Source of the DNA: an uncultured Bacilli bacterium
GTDB taxonomy: Bacteria > Bacillota_I > Bacilli_A > RF39 > UBA660
NCBI GenBank assembly: GCA_947629375.1
Contig: CANRDN010000014.1
Span: forward strand, 1-46,136
DNA: 46,136 nucleotides
Direction: 5' to 3'
Position numbers and translations under genes: made by a program. A model generated the notes under the pieces. It saw only the letters and a program-made list of their open reading frames with translations, made no database searches and was not told the DNA's origin. Shown here one piece after another: positions 41,870-46,136 of this stretch. Every line of letters starts with the position of its first letter. Position 1 is the stretch's first letter.

Positions 41870-43185
41870 TTAAAAAGTTTTGGTATTTAGTAAGATATGG
41901 TTTAAAAAAGAAATTTAAATCAAAATCATTTATTATTTCAAATATAGTTATTTTTGTTCTTTTAATTCTTATATTTAATATTGAATCTATTATTTCTCTG
42001 TTTGGTGGTGATTTTTCTCAGAAAATAAATGTCTTTGTTATCGATAATACTCAAGAATCATTTGAATCTTTGAAGAATTATTATAATGTTTTAAATGCTA
42101 GTGTAAATGATGATGAAGATGAAGAGGAAGATAATATAGTATTTAAAAAGAGTGATAAAACAAAAGAAGAATTAGAAAAAGAGGTTGAAAGTTCTCAAGA
42201 TATTATTATAGAGTTAAATCCTGATTCTGAAAATTATTTAACAGCTAATATTATTTCAGAAAATTATATCGATACTTTAACATATCAGTTGTTAGTACAA
42301 GCAATAAATAGTACAAAATATGAAAAAGCATTATTAAATAGTAATATTGATTTAGAAGAACTTGTTGAGATTCAAAATCCAGTTACTATTGAAAGAATAA
42401 TACTTGACGAATCTAAAAATACTGAAGAAGAAAGTATGAGTATGGTTATGGATATGGTTTTTCCTACAATTATAATGCCGTTTTTTATGCTTATAATATT
42501 ATTAGTACAACTTATTGGAGGAGAAATACATGAAGAAAAATCTACAAGAAGTATGGAAGTAATCATTTCAAATGTTTCTGTTAAAGCTCATTTTTATTCG
42601 AAACTAGTAGCAAATAATTTATTTATAATTATTCAGACTATATTATTATTTGTTTATGGTGCAATAGGAATATTTACTAGATCTTTGTTTGGAGGTAGTA
42701 ACTCTGGAGTATCAGGTCTATTAGGTGATTTGTTTGATGCTGTCAAAGTATCAGGAATATTAGATAAGTTATACTATATTATTCCAGTTACACTTATTTT
42801 GTTGTTCCTTTCTTTTATAGCTTATTCTTTAATAGCAGGAGTACTTGCCAGTATGACAGTTAATCCAGAAGATTATCAACAAATTCAAACTCCAATTATG
42901 ATGATTTGTCTTGTAAGTTATTATTTAGCAATAATGGCAGGAATGTTTGATGGAAGTATATTTATAAAAGTACTAAGTTATGTTCCTTTGATATCGTTCT
43001 TGTTATCACCAGCTCTTTTAGTGATTGGACAGGTTGGAATTATTGATGTTATGATATCGATTGGTTTATTAGTACTGTTAATTGTATTCCTAACAAAATA
43101 TGGGTTAAAAATATACAAAGTTGGAATCTTAAATTATTCAACAGATAAGATGTGGAGAAAAATATTTAAAGCTGCAAAGATGTAG
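41866..43185 (+). CDS. ABC-2 type permease (NatB/YhaP-like)
   Basis: A 439-residue membrane protein. It has one N-terminal helix (about 23-45), an extracytoplasmic domain of about 155 residues with an acidic stretch (DDEDEEEDN), then about five or six C-terminal helices. The segment GGEIHEEKSTRSMEVIISN is typical of ABC-2 permeases of the NatB type. It overlaps the ATPase gene by 4 bases, and the next gene begins 9 bases on, so the three form an operon. Confidence 0.88.
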   Translation: MIKKFWYLVRYGLKKKFKSKSFIISNIVIFVLLILIFNIESIISLFGGDFSQKINVFVIDNTQESFESLKNYYNVLNASVNDDEDEEEDNIVFKKSDKTKEELEKEVESSQDIIIELNPDSENYLTANIISENYIDTLTYQLLVQAINSTKYEKALLNSNIDLEELVEIQNPVTIERIILDESKNTEEESMSMVMDMVFPTIIMPFFMLIILLVQLIGGEIHEEKSTRSMEVIISNVSVKAHFYSKLVANNLFIIIQTILLFVYGAIGIFTRSLFGGSNSGVSGLLGDLFDAVKVSGILDKLYYIIPVTLILLFLSFIAYSLIAGVLASMTVNPEDYQQIQTPIMMICLVSYYLAIMAGMFDGSIFIKVLSYVPLISFLLSPALLVIGQVGIIDVMISIGLLVLLIVFLTKYGLKIYKVGILNYSTDKMWRKIFKAAKM

Positions 43186-43193
43186 GTGATATT

Positions 43194-44108
43194 GTGAAAA
43201 AATGTGTAGTAATTTATAACAAGCATAGTGGAAAAAACAAAAAGAAGGATTTTATTGATCCCTTCCTTAAAATACTAAATGAAAATAATTATGAAACAGA
43301 GTTAATTATTTCAAAATATAAAGGTCATATAGTTGAAATTATGGAAAATCTTCCAGATAGTTTAGATTTAGTAATTACTATTGGGGGAGATGGAACTTTT
43401 AATGAAGCAATGAGAGGGAATTTCAAAAGAGCAAAACGCCTTGTTATCGGTCATATACCTATGGGAACTACTAATGATGTTGGTAAAATGTTAGGGTATG
43501 TAAAAGATCCTATTAAAAATTTAAATTTACTCTTAAAGGGTACAGTAAGAAAAATAGATATTTGTACACTTAATGGAGCACCATTTATCTATGTTGCCGG
43601 TTTTGGAAAGTTTATGAATATTCCTTATGAAACAAGTAGTAAGGTAAAAAAGAGATTAGGGTATTTTGCATATGTTGCTAATGGTGCTAAAAACTTCTTT
43701 AAAGTTACTAAATTGCACGATATTACTTACATTATCGATGGTGAAGAATTCAAAGGACTATATTCCTTTATGGTTATAACAAATGCTACACAAATTGCTG
43801 GAATTAAAATATTTCAAGATATTAAATTAAATGATAATAAGTTTGAAATTTTGTTTTGTAATATTAAGAAAAGAAAAGATATTATAAAGTCTTTAATGTA
43901 TTTAAGAAAAACAGATATAACTCACGTCCCAGGATTCTACTTTCACAAAGCTGATAATTTGACAATAAAAGTTAATGATGAAAAAGGACTTCCTTGGTGC
44001 TTGGATGGAGAAAAGTACGAAGTATTAGAAAATGAAATACAAATAAAAATAGATACTAATACCGAAATATTAGTACCAAATACTAAAATAAAAGAATTAT
44101 TTCAATAA
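43194..44108 (+). CDS. Diacylglycerol kinase family lipid kinase (DagK/YegS type)
   Basis: A 304-residue protein of the diacylglycerol kinase catalytic family. The nucleotide-binding motif GGDGTFNEAMRG (about 62-73) and GHIPMGTTNDVGKML (about 86-100) are diagnostic, and the C-terminal part has PWCLDGE. In Firmicutes such enzymes (DgkB) return diacylglycerol to phospholipid synthesis, though YegS-like members use other lipids. The start is GTG 43194 behind TAGGTGAT, 9 bases after the permease stop. The pairing with an exporter may be incidental. Confidence 0.88.
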   Translation: MKKCVVIYNKHSGKNKKKDFIDPFLKILNENNYETELIISKYKGHIVEIMENLPDSLDLVITIGGDGTFNEAMRGNFKRAKRLVIGHIPMGTTNDVGKMLGYVKDPIKNLNLLLKGTVRKIDICTLNGAPFIYVAGFGKFMNIPYETSSKVKKRLGYFAYVANGAKNFFKVTKLHDITYIIDGEEFKGLYSFMVITNATQIAGIKIFQDIKLNDNKFEILFCNIKKRKDIIKSLMYLRKTDITHVPGFYFHKADNLTIKVNDEKGLPWCLDGEKYEVLENEIQIKIDTNTEILVPNTKIKELFQ

Positions 44109-44110
44109 TA

Positions 44111-44143
44111 AAAGGTGTATAGATTTGTCTATACACTTTTTTA
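44111..44143. terminator. Terminator between convergent genes
   Basis: Twelve base pairs, AAAGGTGTATAG (44111-44122) with CTATACACTTTT (44129-44140), one of them G-T. Flanking A and T runs let it serve both strands. Confidence 0.85.
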
Positions 44144-44554
44144 CTTGATATAATCTTTACTTTTTAATTTTTCAATTATGACACTTTTGGAAGCATCCCC
44201 ATCAATCCTTTGCATAATTGAAACTTCTGAACCATTTTCGATAAATATCGTATTAGGAGTACCAGAAACATTATATTTTGTCATAAACTCTTTATATTCT
44301 TGTTCAGTTAAATCAGTAAGATTAAGTTTATAACCAATTACATCATATTCATCCAATACTTCTTCTAATTTTGGTTCATAATTTTCACAAAATGAACAAC
44401 CATCTTTTACTACTACAAAGAAGAAAGTATCATTGCTTTTTAATTTCTCTTGAAAATCACTATAACTCATTTCCTTTAGATTACTTGATTTTCCACAAGC
44501 AGAAAATAGGAATACTACAAGAAAGAGTAATAATATGTTTTTAAATCTTTTCAT
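44141..44554 (-). CDS. Thioredoxin-fold lipoprotein with CSFC motif
   Basis: A 137-residue lipoprotein. The signal ends in a lipobox LFSAC with Cys20 as the lipid site. The thioredoxin-like domain has the active pair in GCSFC (Cys53 and Cys56) and the cis-Pro in SGTPN (Pro100). It resembles small bacterial thiol-disulphide proteins acting outside the membrane. The start at 44554 is chosen because GAGGTG (44559-44564) lies 4 bases before it; the upstream ATG at 44557 is too close. Its place near Cys-rich secreted proteins fits a role in disulphide handling, but that is inference; bacteriocin transport accessory proteins look alike. Confidence 0.82.
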   Translation of the reverse strand: MKRFKNILLLFLVVFLFSACGKSSNLKEMSYSDFQEKLKSNDTFFFVVVKDGCSFCENYEPKLEEVLDEYDVIGYKLNLTDLTEQEYKEFMTKYNVSGTPNTIFIENGSEVSIMQRIDGDASKSVIIEKLKSKDYIK

Positions 44555-44570
44555 CATACACCTCGTAGAA

Positions 44571-44599
44571 ATAATATCACATTGAATATATTTTTTCAA
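44571..44599 (-). promoter_or_regulatory. Promoter of the thioredoxin-fold lipoprotein
   Basis: On the minus strand, TTGAAA (44599-44594) and TATTAT (44576-44571) have a 17-base spacer. The transcript would begin near 44564, right at the ribosome site. Confidence 0.5.
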
Positions 44600-44718
44600 T
44601 CAAAAATAAAAAGTGAAAACTTTATGAAAAATTTTTTAAAAAAGTATATTTATGGAACATCTATTTAAATTTATGGTAAAATCATAATTGATAATAGACA
44701 AAGTAAGGTGATGTTATT

Positions 44719-46136
44719 ATGAAACTTAGAGATTGTTTAATATTGCTAGTGTTGTTTATAGTGCCAGTGATATTTTTGAAGGCAACTAAAGATGTAGTGG
44801 CAGCAGGCTCTTGGCAGGATGCTCACGCTTATCAAATACAAATTGTAAAGTATGGTGGAAGTGGATCACCCGAAAATGTTGGGCAACCAATTTTAATATA
44901 TCATCCAGATTTATTTCAGGAAATTAAAAATCGTGAATTTGGCTCTGATATTCCTTATGATTATGATAGTTATAAAAATAATTCATATTCTGGAATGCAT
45001 CAAGTTATTAACAAAGATAATAAGCAAACTTCGCATGTTGAAGCAGACTCTGATGATTATAAACCAATGGGTGGTGGAGTGGGTGCAGCTTATGATGCGT
45101 TGTCAAATGATCCACACCTAAATACTGGAGAAAGAAATGTTTCAGATGATGAACTTAGGGAAGCAGCAATGTCTGGTGTTTTTCCTTGTTCAAATGCTCC
45201 TGCTAATGCAAAGTATTGTTACCCAACTGATAATAATCATTTCTATACATCTAATATGCAAGATCCTGAAACTGGTGAGCCTACAAATGGGTGCGGTTAT
45301 AAAGGTATGACAACCCCTGTCTATGATAAGTTACCTGATGAATACACAGCTGGATTCGAAGAATTTTCAGTAAGATTTATGAGTAATCATAAAAAGGTTA
45401 CTTATCCTACATCACTTATTGATCATAGTCAATATTATAAAATCTATGAAGATAGCAATTTAACAGAAAATAATATTAAAAATAATGATTACTTAAATAA
45501 GCTGGTTAAAGAAGTATATTGTAGAGATATGGATACCATTAAACATTATTTTGGAGTAACTTTAAGTTATGCTGATATAGATAAATATTATGTTCAAATA
45601 GAACCAGTTGTAAGAATACTTGAGACTGATATTACCAAAATGAAAAATGTTGGTACATATGTAGCAAGTTCTTTTGAGCATATATTTGATTATCCATATC
45701 AATTTGTATACACTAGTAAATGTATTGATAAGTATAAATGCGTAAAATATACAAAGCATACTGATGGTGGAACTTGTGGATATAATACAAAAAGTGAATG
45801 GGATCCAGATGGTGGATCACCATATACAAGTGGAAATGGGTATACTACTAGCAATTGTGATGGAAAATGTAGTGGTGGAAGTTGTCTTCGTGGTGAAGTA
45901 ACTTCCCAGGGTAAACAAACATATTATTGTCAAAAAAGACATGGAGCTTGGGTTACTGTTACAGATTATGATAATCCAAAGACTTGTTATACAGCTCCAG
46001 AAAGTGGTGCGTATTGTGGTGTTAAAAATATATATACTATTTTAGGACAAACAGCTGACGGACCATCATACCTAAGAACAGCAAGAAGTGCAGGAAATAC
46101 AGTACATATGCAAAGAGCGATAAATACATGTGAAAC
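44719..46136 (+). CDS. Secreted Cys-containing protein, cut by the window end
   Basis: An open frame of at least 472 codons from ATG 44719 runs off the right edge without a stop. The first 30 residues form a signal peptide (hydrophobic core LILLVLFIVPVIFL, likely cut after VAAG). The mature part is polar, rich in Tyr, Asn and Asp. Cysteines cluster beyond about residue 335 (CDGKCSGGSC, then single Cys with Gly and Tyr). AAGGTG (44705-44710) lies 8 bases before the start. I do not recognise the family. A surface or spore-related secreted protein is plausible. Confidence 0.75.
   Translation, partial: MKLRDCLILLVLFIVPVIFLKATKDVVAAGSWQDAHAYQIQIVKYGGSGSPENVGQPILIYHPDLFQEIKNREFGSDIPYDYDSYKNNSYSGMHQVINKDNKQTSHVEADSDDYKPMGGGVGAAYDALSNDPHLNTGERNVSDDELREAAMSGVFPCSNAPANAKYCYPTDNNHFYTSNMQDPETGEPTNGCGYKGMTTPVYDKLPDEYTAGFEEFSVRFMSNHKKVTYPTSLIDHSQYYKIYEDSNLTENNIKNNDYLNKLVKEVYCRDMDTIKHYFGVTLSYADIDKYYVQIEPVVRILETDITKMKNVGTYVASSFEHIFDYPYQFVYTSKCIDKYKCVKYTKHTDGGTCGYNTKSEWDPDGGSPYTSGNGYTTSNCDGKCSGGSCLRGEVTSQGKQTYYCQKRHGAWVTVTDYDNPKTCYTAPESGAYCGVKNIYTILGQTADGPSYLRTARSAGNTVHMQRAINTCE

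Noticed and set aside
1-46136. Alternative genetic code with TGA as Trp, as in mycoplasmas
   Set aside because: Trp is written TGG throughout, no gene has an internal TGA, and a gene ends at TGA 20739-20741.

Overview
The window is about 46 kb of very AT-rich, densely packed chromosome from a low-GC Firmicute. It encodes a SigG-type forespore sigma factor, two CotY/CotZ-type spore coat proteins, a sensor kinase preceded by two Spo0A boxes, and a T-box leader. This points to an endospore-forming, probably uncultured gut-type member of the Bacilli/Erysipelotrichia. The standard code fits: TGG is used for Trp, TGA is a stop at 20739, and there are no in-frame TGAs. The species cannot be named from sequence alone. 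Many transcripts appear to have very short leaders, with the -10 box, ribosome binding site and start codon within about 30 bases. No tRNA, rRNA, CRISPR array, transposase or integrase was seen.

Region by region: 1-2.8 kb holds a gene tail, an unknown gene, and a serine-type T-box controlling an HD-domain (ppGpp-hydrolase-like) gene and serS. 2.5-4.5 kb is a small island in which an AlbA_2/ATPase/winged-helix gene lies between the intact serS 3' end and a second, diverged copy of that 3' end. 4.5-13 kb has a lipoprotein, a large repeat protein (A), a membrane protein, galE, a zinc-ribbon membrane protein, sigG with its ribosome binding site inside a hairpin, and a glycosyltransferase. 13-17.5 kb has a second repeat protein (B) sharing end modules with A, a RodA/FtsW-type protein, an Sm-like protein and two spore coat genes. 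17.6-22.8 kb has a degenerate PTS EIIB-like membrane protein, the Spo0A-box kinase, two unknown membrane proteins and a two-component pair.

22.9-41 kb is dominated by surface proteins. Two giant proteins of 1078 and 2363 residues begin with a type IV prepilin-like N-terminus (GFTLIE) and continue into Ig-like, InlB/Flg_new-like and cysteine-rich CPAGTY / GKYCTGG repeat modules. Between them lie small membrane proteins, three tandem four-helix membrane paralogs ending in GFDPxTGxPxY motifs, tex, and a membrane-anchored protein with six BIG2 domains. 41-46 kb has an ABC exporter pair, a diacylglycerol-kinase-like gene, a thioredoxin-fold lipoprotein (CSFC) and a secreted cysteine-containing protein cut by the window end.

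The most unusual material is the pair of giant prepilin-like cysteine-repeat proteins, the A/B family with 20- and 21-residue coil repeats between shared end modules, the serS 3'-end duplication, and the sporulation control signals (Spo0A boxes and the sigG hairpin).
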